A stretch of 64,000 bases of DNA from Balanoglossus misakiensis (taxonomy: Eukaryota; Hemichordata): the NCBI GenBank assembly GCA_040954595.2, contig CM082583.2, forward strand, positions 10,726,001 through 10,790,000. Direction: 5' to 3'. The position numbers and the translations under genes are program-made. Positions within the stretch are counted from its first letter, which is position 1. The number at the start of each line of letters is the position of its first letter. Below are positions 41,464 through 54,600 of this stretch, one piece after another. The notes below the pieces were generated by a model. The model was not told where the DNA came from and ran no database searches. It saw only the letters and a list, made by a program, of their open reading frames with translations.

Positions 41464-43454
41464 TTTCCAATTGAAGTCTCGGTGTATACTGTGAATGCCG
41501 ATTTGGTAAAATCCACGCCGTTGGTTAGTAACGGTGTGACCTCATCTTCAGATACACATTAGAGTTAATCAAAATTCCAGCTACCGGCTGCCACCTGTGT
41601 ATTGTGTCTACGTACGTACGTCCCGCTCCACTTAATTTTGTTTTCAGAAATCAATTCACACATATAGGCATGCGCAAGAAGATAAGACTCCCTAGGAAAG
41701 GCGTCGAAAAAGGAAAGTGAATTCGATTGAGCGAGCGCCATCTACCGAAAGTTTGTACGTCTTTTGTTTTTCTTTTCTTTTCCAATCTTTTTCATTTGCA
41801 CGAGTTCTTCATTCCAAATGCACCAAGGGAGTGTATTGCTGAATTGTCAATCATTAGAGATCACGCAACATTCAGGAGTGTTACAAATAACCTACTTTCA
41901 AACAAAATATACTTCATCAGACATTCTTGACAAAACATGCATAAGTGTCACACAAATTAAAAAGTTTTAGATCCAAGCTAACTTCTAATTTACAGCACTA
42001 TTGAAAATATGGCCCTGTTTCATTGTAAGGCGATCAAACCTTTTGAAAATAATGATTTGCGTATGTTTCATTGCAGTTGCTGGGCATTTAGTTTCTCTTG
42101 CTACTTCTGTGCAAAATAACCAGGGGATAATATGTTTTTCTTCCCGGCCTAGACTAGTCAATCTTTCATGTGTTGAAGCTGGAGCAGTAGACACCTGTTG
42201 TGTATTTTTGTAACAGAAAAGTATTTTAAGTCTGTAATCAGTATATTTTCCACCAACCACTGTCAAAATAGTTGATTTCATAGCAGACTGGAAATAAAAG
42301 CGGAAACAATATCTAATCAACAGCGCCCACTATAGATAATATGCTGGGATACTTTCAAAGTCTAAAGTTGTCATACATGCCTGTGTTTCGACATTTGCAG
42401 AACCACTTGCTTCATCCTTAATTATTATCATTCTATTAAATGTGGATGCATTGTGTGGTTATTTTGCACTTCATGTACGACGAAATAGACCATTAAAAGA
42501 AGAAAAGGAGCCACGTTTTGTGTGTATTTTCAAAGCAAATGAACACCTCGATGGCAGTCCGAACTGTTGGACCGACGGGGAGTGCAGTGCACGATCGGCT
42601 CAGAACTGCACCGGTCAGGGTTTAGGAGTTCTACCATACATAACGTATTTACGTACAAAAATAACCAACCAACCAACCAAACAATGAAACTCGGAACTTT
42701 TGCGTTCTGCTGATCAGAAAAAGGAACTATACAAAAGTTAAACCAAACAAAAAGGTGCGGGTACGGCCGTTTCTTTCCTCTCAATCGAGCGATGGGCTAT
42801 TGTTTTAAGCCACCACAATTCTGATTGGTCAATTATACTGAAACAGGGAGCCCAAAGCACTTGTGATTGGTCAATTACTCTCTGCATTGTTGGAACAGGT
42901 GTGTTACACACTGGCACACGCTCAAGTCACTTTGCGTTGATCCGCCCGGGACCTTAGATGACCCTATTATGTTTGTCCGCATCTCAGACGCAGCTCTGAA
43001 CTAGCTTTTGGATCAGCCGTTCTTGAGATATCGATGACACACGCATAAAACAGACAAATCGGCTTAAAAAGTTAAAATAAGCTCATGCCTGTGTACCACA
43101 GGAGCTAAACATGAATGTGTGTAAATGTTGACAAATCTAGGGAGCCCTACAATTAATTAATTATCGTGTCTCGCACTGTACGAGAATAGGAGTCGTGACT
43201 TCCGTGTCCTAAGAATAAACAGTCGTACGCAAGCCACAGACGTGACAGACGACTAGCCAAAGGCGTACGTAGATGTCTATCGTTTTATGTCAGTTTTACC
43301 AGTCACAATTTGGAGTCTCTGCAGAGCCTAGGATATCTGTTAGTCGTGACAACGAAAATCCAGATTTTAACTCGCGTCGACAAGTCGACTCAGTTACAGC
43401 AAGCGTGTAAGGCGACGTCTGACCCTTACTGACCTTGTACTAGAACAATTCATC
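41464..43454. promoter_or_regulatory. Divergent region between HOMER and the 43.5-kb gene
   Basis: About 2 kb separate the two outward-facing start codons. No coding exon is supported. It contains an AACC microsatellite (about 42663-42682) and a pair of inverted CCAAT boxes listed separately. Confidence 0.45.
42822..42877 (+). promoter_or_regulatory. Paired NF-Y (inverted CCAAT) boxes
   Basis: The 14-mer TGATTGGTCAATTA occurs twice, at 42822-42835 and 42864-42877, exactly 42 bases apart. ATTGG is the inverted CCAAT core bound by NF-Y, and a four-turn spacing places both on one DNA face. They lie about 600 bases upstream of the start at 43455. Confidence 0.45.
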
Positions 43455-46400
43455 ATGTCGGCAACAACAACCGGTAAGGATTGAAATTTTTATCCTAAAA
43501 CGTAATCGTCGTCTTTATATTTACCATTTTATCCAGGTAAATGATAGGGGATGTGAAAAATGTTGCCTTAATGTCAAGAACCACCCTTTATTATCATTTA
43601 AACTGCTCTGTTTTGTAGTTCTGCTCGTTCAGTAATTTTATATTGATCACGAAGTTGGTAAACACTTTGAAACCAGGAAAAACGCTGTTGGTTTCGTACT
43701 GTTCTCGTTACCACCAAGTTTTAATCTCTGGAATACCAGAATGATTATTGTAACAGAGCTTCAAATCGGCACAAATTCTCGGTGCTTGATTCGTGGGTAA
43801 TGTTGGTTTTCCACAGAGATCGAGTGAGGAAGTTAATCTGAACCTGTGTCAATTTCATTGGTCATATGCACCAATCATATTGCACTGGTTCGCACTCATG
43901 TACTCACTTCCGTGATTGTGTCGTCATCGTCTACAAAAACACATCGAACTATTAATTAACAGGAAAATTTTACAGTGCTTTACCTGGCTGAAAAAATATT
44001 AGGTGAATTTATTATTGTGAACGACCACTTTTTGCATTATTTTCATAATTTTACTTTTCTTTTGATAAAGGAATCAATGATTTCCCCATTGGCAGTTTGA
44101 AATGTGATAATTTGACAGATATCAGTTAATAAAATAAATCACCAGAGCATTGTGCAATGATTGATTTCTATCTGACTTTATTTTTAATAATACAAATAAT
44201 ACAGCATTATGAAATGAACTGATCTGCAGAAACACAAGTGAAATGGCATATTGAAATAATCATTTCTTTCAGTATCCGGTGTCCTTGTGATTGTCAGATA
44301 TCAGTTTTCAAATAATGATTTCATTGCATGCAAAATTAGGTTATGTTCGGTGTTAGAGTGAATGTCAGTTATGCAGATACATGATTTTACCCCAGTGTAT
44401 TGTGAATTTAGCCTTTTTATTCATTTGGCGTAATTGTAGGTGGAGTCTACTATGAGATACAGTGAGTGATTTGTGCTGGTAGCTTTAAACTGAAATGAAG
44501 GGAATGATTTTGTTCCAGCTGTAATTGTGTAGATGTGCACATTAACATTCAGAAACTTATCAATTTAGGCAAAGGGTTTTGCCTAATTTCCATAGATTCT
44601 GTCAATAATACCCATAGACAGAGAAACTGATATTGTATGACTTGAGCTAGTAAGAGATACCATAATGTGTTCCTCTTGGCATGTCACGGCAGTATAAAGA
44701 GCATGATGGGTAATTGTAGGGGTCATTTTTTTTTCTGTACAAAAGATGAGCTTATGATGCAATGACTATCATGGCTGTTTCAAATTTCATATGATACCCA
44801 GTTTTTATCAACTTATAAACAATTGGCAACCAACCACCTTTCAATGTGCAAAATGAGCATTTTATATGTTTAGTGCTTCATATGAAAATATGTGTACATT
44901 CCTGGCACTATCACAGCCAACAGCATGTCTTCCAAATGACATTAGCCTGCATTTGTGTCCCTAAATGCAGTCACAAAAATGATTGGAATACAGACGTGTA
45001 GAGGAGAAGCAGATGTTATCGACCACTAGGAATTAAGCTGAAGAGAACCAAGGGTGACATTTATTGTCAGTCTTTCAGTTTTCTTTGTTGCCAATCCCTT
45101 CTTTCAGTTGTAGTTTGTGCAGAGTTGCTTTCCTCGATCGTAGCCTTTCTTTCCGTCATGCCCCTCTTTTCTCTCTCCGTGTTTTCTTTGTTTGTTTTTC
45201 GAATTCCCCAAAATGGCAGTTGTTCTTTTTTCATTTCTGACAAACAATGGCTTGTACTGCTGGTTGAATGGGTTGCTACGTTGACAATAGTTTTCTGGAG
45301 ATTATACATGTGGGAATGAATACGCACTACACTGATTTGTAGAGTATGTGGGTCTAGGTCAGTCCAGTGAAATGATCTGACGCACTAGTGAAGACTCCAT
45401 CCAGGAATGGTTGGCACCTCATCCTGTAAAAGATATATTAACCCATACCGGGAAATAGACCAGTAGGCAGAAAATATTGGTTTTATTATAAGAGAGTTGC
45501 TAAATGAAAGTAGCTGATGAAATGTGGAAACATTTGAGGAAGTGTACTGCTAGGTCTTTCTGGTTAATGACCTGTCCATAGCATTCAGACATGACATATG
45601 TGATATATCATTTTTATAAATAAATAAATAGGTTTGTCCCTTTGGGAAATTGATATTTCAGAATTTTCATATCCTTTATATTAAATACCTAATTATAAGT
45701 AACAGAGCATGGGTGTTTCAAAATGCATTCTTCTGATATAGAATATGAAAATGTATATTATACACATATGTAATTTTTGGATGAATGGCCTTCCAGGGGA
45801 TGAATGGGCTTGTTCTAAAATTGTGTTGATAGGGGCATCCTCAAACAGAGAGACCTATTGTCATTATCATGTATTGCAGAGGTAAGAATCTGTAGCCATG
45901 AGGATGAATTTGTGGAATAAAGCATTCTGGGAAATGTGAAACAGTATTACCAAACCTTCAAAGTGTATTCCTTGATTTTACATTTTAATTATAAATGCTT
46001 AGTGAATAGTCTATACATGTTTCAACAGGAAGCATGTATATTTCATGTTCTATATCATGCAAATTTACAGATTTCCAAAATTTCGTGCTTCGTCTTGTAT
46101 TCTATGTAGTAGTTCAAGGACACTGTCTTGAGTGGTTAAGAAATGTGTGTAGGTTCATTTAGCCTCTATTCATCAAGCTTTTCAATACCGGATATCTTAT
46201 TTCACATCTCTGGGATAAAGAAGAGGTTTTCCAATTTCTCAATTGACACCATTGCCAGATTGAGTGCTCACTATAAGATTTGTGAAAGAAAAAAATCAAT
46301 TTTGGTGTTTATTTCCCAGTTGGAACAAGGCCATGACTCATTTTCATCACAAGTGAGCCATTCTTTGCTTTCTGTTGATGCATTTTGTGAACCAGTCACT

Positions 46401-47104
46401 CAGGACAAGTGTACTTGGCTTTCTCAACCAGGTTAAATGTAAAAATTGCCTCTTGACATGTACAGCTGCTCTGTGACTAAGTAAGCAACGCTGTTGTATT
46501 CCCGCTAGAAGTAAACTAACATGACCTTACTAATAGATGTAAAATGTTTAGAAAATGTTTTCCAGTTAAGTTTTCATTGGTTGAAGTTGAATGTTAGTTC
46601 ATTTCCAACATGGATTGCCTATCTAATTTTAAAACCAACTTTTTGCATCAGTTGCTTGGGTGAACTGGAAATTGATACTAAAAGATGCAAAGCAAATTTG
46701 TTGAACACATGCTGTTATGCATGAAGATCACTTTACAGTATTCAAAATAAAATATTTGCTAACTTCTGTTGAGAAAGCAAATTTGTTTTGTTTGCTAATG
46801 TCTACATGAAAATTGATAGGTATGTATGTATGTACATAACCATTAAGGGGTAGTATTGAATGGATTCTGCTTGTTGGAAAACCTGGCGTGGATTAGAGAA
46901 TATATTGTAACGCAGGGTTGTGTGTTCATTGCAACCAGATGGAAAGGGACATCGAGTGTTATGTACCTTGAGAAGCAATAGTACATGGAAATGTCATTAA
47001 CTTTTAGTTATGCTAGTTGATACAAACTAATTGTTGATGGTCTCTGTTTTGATCTAAATTTCAGGAGCAGAAGATTCACAAGGAAACAGAAAGAGGAAGA
47101 TGGG
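43455..47104 (+). CDS. N-terminal exons of a long gene, possibly bHLH-PAS (ARNT-like)
   Basis: Partial gene. Exon 1 coding part 43455-43473 (ATG to a G, donor GTAAGG) joins exon 2 at 47065-47104 (acceptor TTTCAG, donor GTAGGC) in frame. The 20 residues visible read MSATTTGAEDS then QGNRKRKMG. A short polar leader followed by a basic KRK signal occurs in ARNT (which starts MAATTA and has KRR before an acidic run), BMAL1 (CNRKRKG) and the p160 coactivators. ARNT is favoured only because human ARNT2 lies near ABHD17C and HOMER2. If exon 2 were not spliced, it would meet a TAG at once. Remaining exons are presumably beyond 64 kb, giving intron 2 a length of at least 16.9 kb. The gene start is fairly well supported; its identity is not. 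Confidence 0.4.
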
Positions 47105-49113
47105 GTAGGCGTATACAGTTTAATCTTTTTTTTTCAAACTCCTTGATCTTCCCACATATTGGAATGCTTATGGTGCGTGGACATGTGTTTGATTGTGTGT
47201 GATAGTTCAGGTATGCACTATCAAGTATATGTGTTTTTGCTGCATTTTTTTCTGTGGTCAACATTTGTCTACTTATCAGTAGAAACCAACACTACAAATT
47301 TTTTATATGTTTAGTTTTTCTGGGACATGCTATTTACAATTCTGACAGGTTATCACATTTGATCTGTTAAACACAGAGAGTCACATGTTTTAAATAGGTC
47401 AGCCCGATGAAAGATTTGTATTTCACGATCAGTTCATCTTGTCATTGAGGTAAGTTCTGTAGAAAAAACAACTGGTAGGTGAATCATTGGAAGTCTCTGA
47501 AGATATATATGTTTATGACCGGATATCCAAAGTTGTTACCATCTGATGCATTCTATGTTGAATTCAGATGTGCATTGTGCAAGTTTTGAGACTTGAGATA
47601 AAATGGATCTTTGCTGAGCTGAGCTAATGGAGAAAGATCAATACTGACTGCTGTTAGCTGAAACTGTTCTCGTTAGAGAGATGCAGGGATGAATATTAGT
47701 GCAAATGAGCTACGGAATGAGCTTCTAGCCTTTCAATAATGTCGTGTGAGTGACTAACTGCACAACTGAAAGGATGAGGTTGCCATGACAACACATGAAC
47801 TGGTATCAGATGGAGTATGCGACTTGTGAGAGTAACAGTTTCAGATTTTAATTGAAGTGCTCCAGAAACAACATGAAGTTGTTGAACTCTGACATTGTCA
47901 CATTGTGCCTGGTATATTATTTAACTTATACATGACAGCAGTAAACCAGTTTCAGTAGCTTGGAGGGTAAAACTTACCTATAGATATTGCCTTTGATTAC
48001 ACAGTTTATATATCTGAGAATCGAAATACGTGTAGATTAACGTAATATAATACACAGTATCAGCAGAGATATGAAAGGCATTCTGGTAAATTATGTTGTA
48101 TATATATATATATATGTATGTAGAATCTGTACGAAAATAAATTGTTCAATACCAATATGTTGACTACAGGCACATGTACATAAACCTGTGTCATGGATAT
48201 ATAGGCATGTATCTAACTCACACACAAGTATATATACAGAGACTAGGAAATTCATCCATGCGTCACACATATGTTTTTCCTGGGGCCATATTGGAACAGT
48301 TGCAAATTAAGTCTGTGAATTACAGTCATTGACATCTGTAGTGATCGAAAACATACAGTAGTTATAGTCCTCAGTGGCAGTGGCAGGATTTCCCTACAAC
48401 ATAATGCTTGGAAAAATATTTGCCGCAGATGTGACACACAGACAGATATTGTAGGCAGCAGCAGATGTCTTGATGTATGTCTCTTGTTTCAAACTATTAA
48501 AATGTACACTTATTAATATGATAGTGATGATTACAATGATGATGATGGTGGTAATAGTATGAAGCACTTGTTGAAGTGCTTTAGCTATTATACAACCTCC
48601 ACCCTTTGCAGGTGGGTAAAAACTCTCTTTTATTCCAATAATGATATATCAAATTTTTAGCTTAAAAATTCATGTTTTTTTTACAGGTTTAATCGTTTCG
48701 AAACTAATATCATGAATTATAGATTGTATTTTGTCTCAAGTCTTTCTTTGTAATTTATTGTTCCTTTGTGTGTTCGAATGTGATATTCATGTTCTGTGGA
48801 GCCTGTAATGTGAATTTTACTCGTATCTGTGGAAATTTACACAGATATGAGCCACCAGCTGGTCAGTCTTAACATCACATTGTGTAACAATGTATTCAGT
48901 TTCTCTGTTGACTCTACTAAGCAAATCAGTTCATGGCCTTACTGCTCTAGATTGTTCCTGACTTAAAACCTTACAACAGCTATTTGTTTAAAATTACAGC
49001 AATTCTTTGTGACAATAACTAACTTTTGTGGACTCTCTTCAAAAAGAAGCCATGCCACTGGCATCCATTAAGTTTTCAAAGGCTGTTTTGAAAGTAGGGG
49101 TCGCTCCGACTTG
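47105..49113 (+). other. Intron sequence with a TA microsatellite
   Basis: AT-rich non-coding sequence with no supported exon. A (TA)n run lies at 48099-48115. Confidence 0.45.
49105..49113 (+). repeat. Left 9-bp target-site duplication
   Basis: TCCGACTTG directly abuts the left end of the TIR element and recurs in the same orientation at 51682-51690. Confidence 0.6.
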
Positions 49114-49119
49114 AGGACA

Positions 49120-49169
49120 GCGCGACATTGCACATTTATACGATATCGGATATTTATCGTCTAGTATCG
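49120..49169 (+). repeat. Left 50-bp terminal inverted repeat
   Basis: Identical over all 50 positions to the reverse complement of 51625-51674. The inner end already contains the GTCTAGTATCG motif that recurs in the satellite core. Confidence 0.9.
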
Positions 49170-50690
49170 TCTAAAACATTAAACTAGACTGTACTTTAAC
49201 AACAACTTTGCCTGCTTCCCGACTATGTCAGACCTCAAAAATATCCGATAGTATCGATACTATCGATACTAGAGTCTAGTATCGTCTAAAACGTTAAACT
49301 AGACAGTACTTTAACAACAACTTTGCCTGCTTCCCGACTATGTCAGACCTCAAAAATATCCGATAGTATCGATACTAGAGTCTAGTATCGTCTAAAACGT
49401 TAAACTAGACTTTACTTTAACAACAACTTTGCCTGCTTCCCGACTATGTCGGACCTCAAAAATATCCGATAGTATCGATACTATCGATACTAGAGTCTAG
49501 TATCGTCTAAAACGTTAAACTAGACTTTACTTTAACAACAACTTTGCCTGCTTCCCGACTATGTCGGACCTCAAAAATATCCGATAGTATCGATACTATC
49601 GATACTAGAGTCTAGTATCGTCTAAAACGTTAAACTAGACTGTACTTTAACAACAACTTTGCCTGCTTCCCGACTATGTCAGACCTCAAAAATATCCGAT
49701 AGTATCGTTACTATCGATACTAGAGTCTAGTATCGTCTAAAACGTTAAACTAGACTTTACTTTAACAACAACTTTGCCTGCTTCCCGACTATGTCGGACC
49801 TCAAAAATATCCGATAGTATCGATACTATCGATACTAGAGTCTAGTATCGTCTAAAACGTTAAACTAGACTTTACTTTAACAACAACTTTGCCTGCTTCC
49901 CGACTATGTCGGACCTCAAAAATATCCGATAGTATCGATACTATCGATACTAGAGTCTAGTATCGTCTAAAACGTTAAACTAGACTGTACTTTAACAACA
50001 ACTTTGCCTGCTTCCCGACTATGTCGGACCTCAAAAATATCCGATAGTATCGATACTATCGATACTAGAGTCTAGTATCGTCTAAAACGTTAAACTAGAC
50101 TGTACTTTAACAACAGCTTTGCCTGCTTCCCGACTATGTCGGACCTCAAAAGTATCCGATAGTATCGATACTAGAGTCTAGTATCGTCTAAAACGTTAAA
50201 GTAGACTGTACTTTAACAACAACTTTGCCTGCTTCCCGACTATGTCGGACCTCAAAAATATCCGATAGTATCGATACTATCGATACTAGAGTCTAGTATC
50301 GTCTAAAACGTTAAACTAGACTGTACTTTAACAACAACTTTGCCTGCTTCCCGACTATGTCGGACCTCAAAAATATCCGATAGTATCGATACTATCGATA
50401 CTAGAGTCTAGTATCGTCTAAAACGTTAAACTAGACTGTACTTTAACAACAACTTTGCCTGCTTCCCGACTATGTCAGACCTCAAAAATATCCGATAGTA
50501 TCGATACTATCGATACTAGAGTCTAGTATCGTCTAAAACGTTAAACTAGACTGTACTTTAACAACAACTTTGCCTGCTTCCCGACTATGTCGGACCTCAA
50601 AAATATCCGATAGTATCGATACTATCGATACTAGAGTCTAGTATCGTCTAAAGCGTTAAACTAGACTTTACTTTAACAACAACGTTGCCA
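49170..50690 (+). repeat. 115-bp tandem satellite array A
   Basis: The anchor TTTGCCTGCTTCCCGACTAT recurs from about 49207 to 50569 with a spacing of 115 bases, except two 106-base intervals (49325 to 49431, 50121 to 50227) that lack a 9-base ATCGATACT-type subunit. There are about 13 units with very few substitutions (GTCAGACC or GTCGGACC, GACTGTAC or GACTTTAC). Each unit holds the palindrome AGTATCGATACT. Confidence 0.95.
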
Positions 50691-51136
50691 CATGTGTCCA
50701 ATGATGGTTTACATGTAATGGGCGACAAGGGTGTCTAGTCAAAAAAATTAGACGATACTAGACTATAGTATCGATAGTATCGATAGTATTGGATATTTTT
50801 CTTGGTGAGCATACGACATTTGTCCAATGATGGTTTACATGTAATGGGCGACAAGGGTGTCTAGTCAAAGAAATTAGACGATACTAGACTCTAGTATCGA
50901 TAGTATCGATAGTATCGGATATTTTTCTTGGTGAGCATACGACATTTGTCCAATGATGGTTTACATGTAATGGGCGACAAGGGTGTCTAGTCAAAAAAAT
51001 TAGACGATACTAGACTCTAGTATCGATAGTATCGATAGTATCGGATATTTTTCTTGGTGAGCATACGACATTTGTCCAATGATGGTTTACATGTAATGGG
51101 CGACAAGGGTGTCTAGTCAAAGAAATTAGACGATAC
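50691..51136 (+). repeat. 126-bp tandem satellite array B
   Basis: TGTCCAATGATGG recurs at 50695, 50821, 50947 and 51073, exactly 126 bases apart. Each unit carries the same GATACTAGACTCTAGTATCG-type core as array A, but reverse-complemented. Confidence 0.95.
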
Positions 51137-51500
51137 TGTGCTTTAACAACAACTTTGCCTGCTTCCCGACTATGTCGGACCTCAAAAATATCCGATAGTA
51201 TCGATACTATCGATACTAGAGTCTAGTATCGTCTAAAACGTTAAAGTAGACTGTACTTTAACAACAACTTTGTCTGCTTCCCGACTATGTCGGACCTAAA
51301 AAATATCCGATAGTATCGATACTATCGATACTAGAGTCTAGTATCGTCTAAAAACGTTAAATTAGACTGTACTTTAACAACAACTTTGCCTGCTTCCTGA
51401 CTATGTCGGACCTCAAAAATATCCGATAGTATCGATACTATCGATACTAGAGTCTAGTATCGTCTAAAACGTTAAAGTAGACTGTACTTAAACAACAACT
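51137..51500 (+). repeat. 115-bp satellite array A, second block
   Basis: Three further units of the 115-bp type (anchors near 51157, 51272 and 51388) follow array B in the original orientation. They are slightly more diverged, and a truncated unit leads into the right-hand end. Confidence 0.9.
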
Positions 51501-51624
51501 TTCAAATTAGACGATACTAGACGATATTTTTCTTGGTGAACATGCCATGGTCGGCACAGGTCCAGTGAAATAAATTAGACGATACTCGACGATACTGGAG
51601 GATATAAGCGATATTTTCTAGTGT

Positions 51625-51674
51625 CGATACTAGACGATAAATATCCGATATCGTATAAATGTGCAATGTCGCGC
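51625..51674 (-). repeat. Right 50-bp terminal inverted repeat
   Basis: Exact reverse complement of 49120-49169. Confidence 0.9.
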
Positions 51675-51681
51675 CTTCATG

Positions 51682-51690
51682 TCCGACTTG
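51682..51690 (+). repeat. Right 9-bp target-site duplication
   Basis: TCCGACTTG, the same as 49105-49113, at the outer edge of the right terminal repeat. Confidence 0.6.
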
Positions 51691-54600
51691 GGGTTGATCA
51701 ATTTCTTTGTTTGATGAACTGTATTGTGCAATGGACTGTTTGTACTGGTGTAAGCCGTACAAGTTGGCTATCACATGTGAGCTTTGGAATCCAGCCCAAG
51801 CAGAATCGACTGCCTACGTGCCGGTTGTGGTGATGCGCTTAGGCGAACCACTGACCTGCAGTGGCTCTGCAGCTGATGTAACTGGAAAGTTATTCTGGCA
51901 AGAACAGAATGTCAGTCTGTTTTGAAATTTCACACAAAATAAGGAGTGAATGGTTTGCAAGTAGTTATAGAGGTGAACTACATTTAAAAGTTGCTGACAT
52001 CTAGGTCAAAATGGGTGCTTGCCGAAGATTTCCAGTACAATCTTATGGTCTCAAGACATTAAACTGACGGTTGCCTTTTGATGGTTTTGTCGCTGATACC
52101 TCCAATAATTTACTCAGCTTGATTTTTCTGTAATGAACCTAATTTTCATCTTGATCAGAGCTTGCTTTAAACTTGCAGTGCATTCAGGTTTCAGTTCAGC
52201 TTTAAGGCAAGAACGCATTCATGTGCAAATTTGAAAATATAATATCCTAATCTGAAGGCAGTCCTTCTTTGAAATGTTAAATACTCATTTTGCGTTGGGG
52301 AATTTTTCGAATTTTTGAAGATTCTGTTTTTGTTGTAAGCACACCATCTCTTTTGTCATGATTCAAAATGGCGCTTGGAAGAGACACCATTGGACATTTT
52401 TTGTTTTCTTCTGTGCCAAACATTTCATGATGTTTGCCATATTTTGTAAAGCTGTCAATGCAATGGGATAGATGTTGCTCTTCGTCAGATGAGACAATTT
52501 GTATATCACTTCCTTCAACATAATGGAACACCATGCTATTTTGAAATTGGCCCATATTAATGAACAAATCCTTTTAGAAATTGAGAACTGGTACATGTAG
52601 GTCTAAATTGAATGCTGCCAACTATACTCTAGGTTTCGTTGTGTATTCATTACAATCATTTGACATTTGCTATGAACCCGATCCATAAAATTTGTGGCCA
52701 CAAATCTTTCTGTCAGCTTCGTTGACAGGAACTAGTTCTCTATGATTTGTAACTCAGAGTGTCTCACTGCACCACTGTCTACAGGCCATCATATTTGATA
52801 TATGATATCTTTCCATCTTTTCTTTGAGATTGCAAATCCATTTATTGCATCAGTTGTGAGATATGATCATATACACCCTGGTGCAAATATTGACCTACGA
52901 GCTTGGGTGCAGGTGTCCTGTTACTTCAATCTTTTTCTCGTTTTGAGCAAATATCAGTACAACTCTCTTTATTGTTCCTTGGTAATATTCAGAGATGCAA
53001 TAAATGTCCAACTTTGATCTGGTATGAACCAGTATGACTGCACAGAATATGACCCAAAACATATTTTCGCCGATAAGCTTTGATTTACGTGAATAAAAAA
53101 ATGTCAGAAAACCATCCAGTGAAGTGTTCCTGTATCAGCCATTCTTATTGGCTACAAATAGTCACCTGACGTGGATTTGCCTTTTGATTGGCACAGGGTG
53201 GATAACACTAAGAGTATTCATAGCTAGGTTGGACTGATGGGGTCTTAACCTGTACTTTAGATTATTATGAAATGCAATATAGGATTCATTTAAGGCAAAA
53301 CATTTTTATGTAAATGATCTCCAATATCAGAGAAAGAGTAAAGGCATAAAGTTTGAAATAACAGTATTAACCGACCCTCATATTGGAATACTTTTAGACT
53401 CTTTTAATACTTAGATTTCATGCAAGTCCAGTCTGACATCACAGATGAGACCAAAGTGCAACTCAAAACTAGTACTAGATTTCTGTCCTACTGTGAACAC
53501 TTTATATTCTTTCATTTTCTCTCCATCCTGATTGGTAACTGTCCGTGACCTGGTGTCACCAGGGCTGTATTATCTTTCAGTTGCACAAAGTAGTGGCCCA
53601 CTTTCTAAGGCCCGGTGCCGAGGCTGTATATTGTGTGGCCCACCATCATAGGCATGATGCCGTTGCGGTGATTGCATGCACGGCCCACATGATGACTGAC
53701 CAAATTGCAGAACTAGCAGCTCTTGTGAACTGTTGTTGGAAAACAAATTCATCCATCCACAGCATCAGAGAATTGTGTAACAGCTTTCAGCAAAACCACA
53801 CATTGACGTAGGTGTTTTCCGCAGCTATAAACAGCCTATAGCTGTTGGTATGGCAACTGGGGTACATGAAATCTCGCCATGCAAATGTTTGTTACCGTAG
53901 TGATGATTTGTTTTAATCACTTGGCTGAATAAAGGAAAATTTTGCTCTTCCTGTTGTGTTACCAACATGTCCAAATGCCCAATCCTTGGTCGTTAAAATA
54001 GCACTTTCTGTACTCTTGAAAAAACAGTGAAAACAATTTCCGATGTGGGCATGGTTCTACTTTACCGAGTACTTGACCATCATCAGGAGGCGTGATTAAG
54101 ACACCAACGTGATAATTCATTCTTTTGTGTGTGTCCTTGAAGGAGGAGGCCAAGGGCACAAGCGGACATATCCCAGCCAATAAGCTTATTTTGAAATCGT
54201 CTGCGCTCATACCATTGGAGCCATGGCAAATCAAGTGGGAATAAAGCTATGGTCTGCTCATCTACCCCTATTCCAACGTGATGTGCTTGATTGCATCGCT
54301 GTTGGTCTCCCCTGCTGAGACGAAAATCCCCAGAGACTAAGATCTTGTTCGGAAAAACACTGAAGAGAAAAATTATTCATGCATTTTAACCTGGAAGGCA
54401 GAATGTCACTGAAAATCAAGTCGTTTGCTACATATATATGCAGTTCGAGATGAGGAAAATAATTCTCCTGATCTGTATTTGATACAAACATCTTCTCTGG
54501 ATTGTACAGTGTGCATTGCTTTTAAATTTTCCTAGTAGGAATTCTAGAATCAATATGTCTATGTACATGTTATTTGAACATGCAAGCACTGAAGCAGGGT

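Larger units (their letters stand above)
49114..51681. mobile_element. 2.57-kb TIR element filled with tandem satellites
   Basis: A perfect 50-bp inverted repeat bounds the element: 49120-49169 (starting GCGCGACATTGCAC) and its reverse complement at 51625-51674. Outside these, the 9-mer TCCGACTTG occurs in direct orientation at 49105-49113 and 51682-51690, as expected of a target-site duplication. The interior is tandem arrays with no coding potential. Long TIRs plus a 9-bp duplication fit a non-autonomous Mutator-like element, though other superfamilies are possible. It lies inside the intron of the gene starting at 43455. Confidence 0.8.

Noticed and set aside
49170-51500. CRISPR-like array
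   Set aside because: Whole units repeat without unique spacers, the unit is 115-126 bp, and the context is an animal intron. It is a satellite inside a transposon-like element.
53545-53811. Plus-strand 88-codon open frame
   Set aside because: Histidine/alanine-rich stretch without similarity, overlapped by a minus-strand frame of similar quality.
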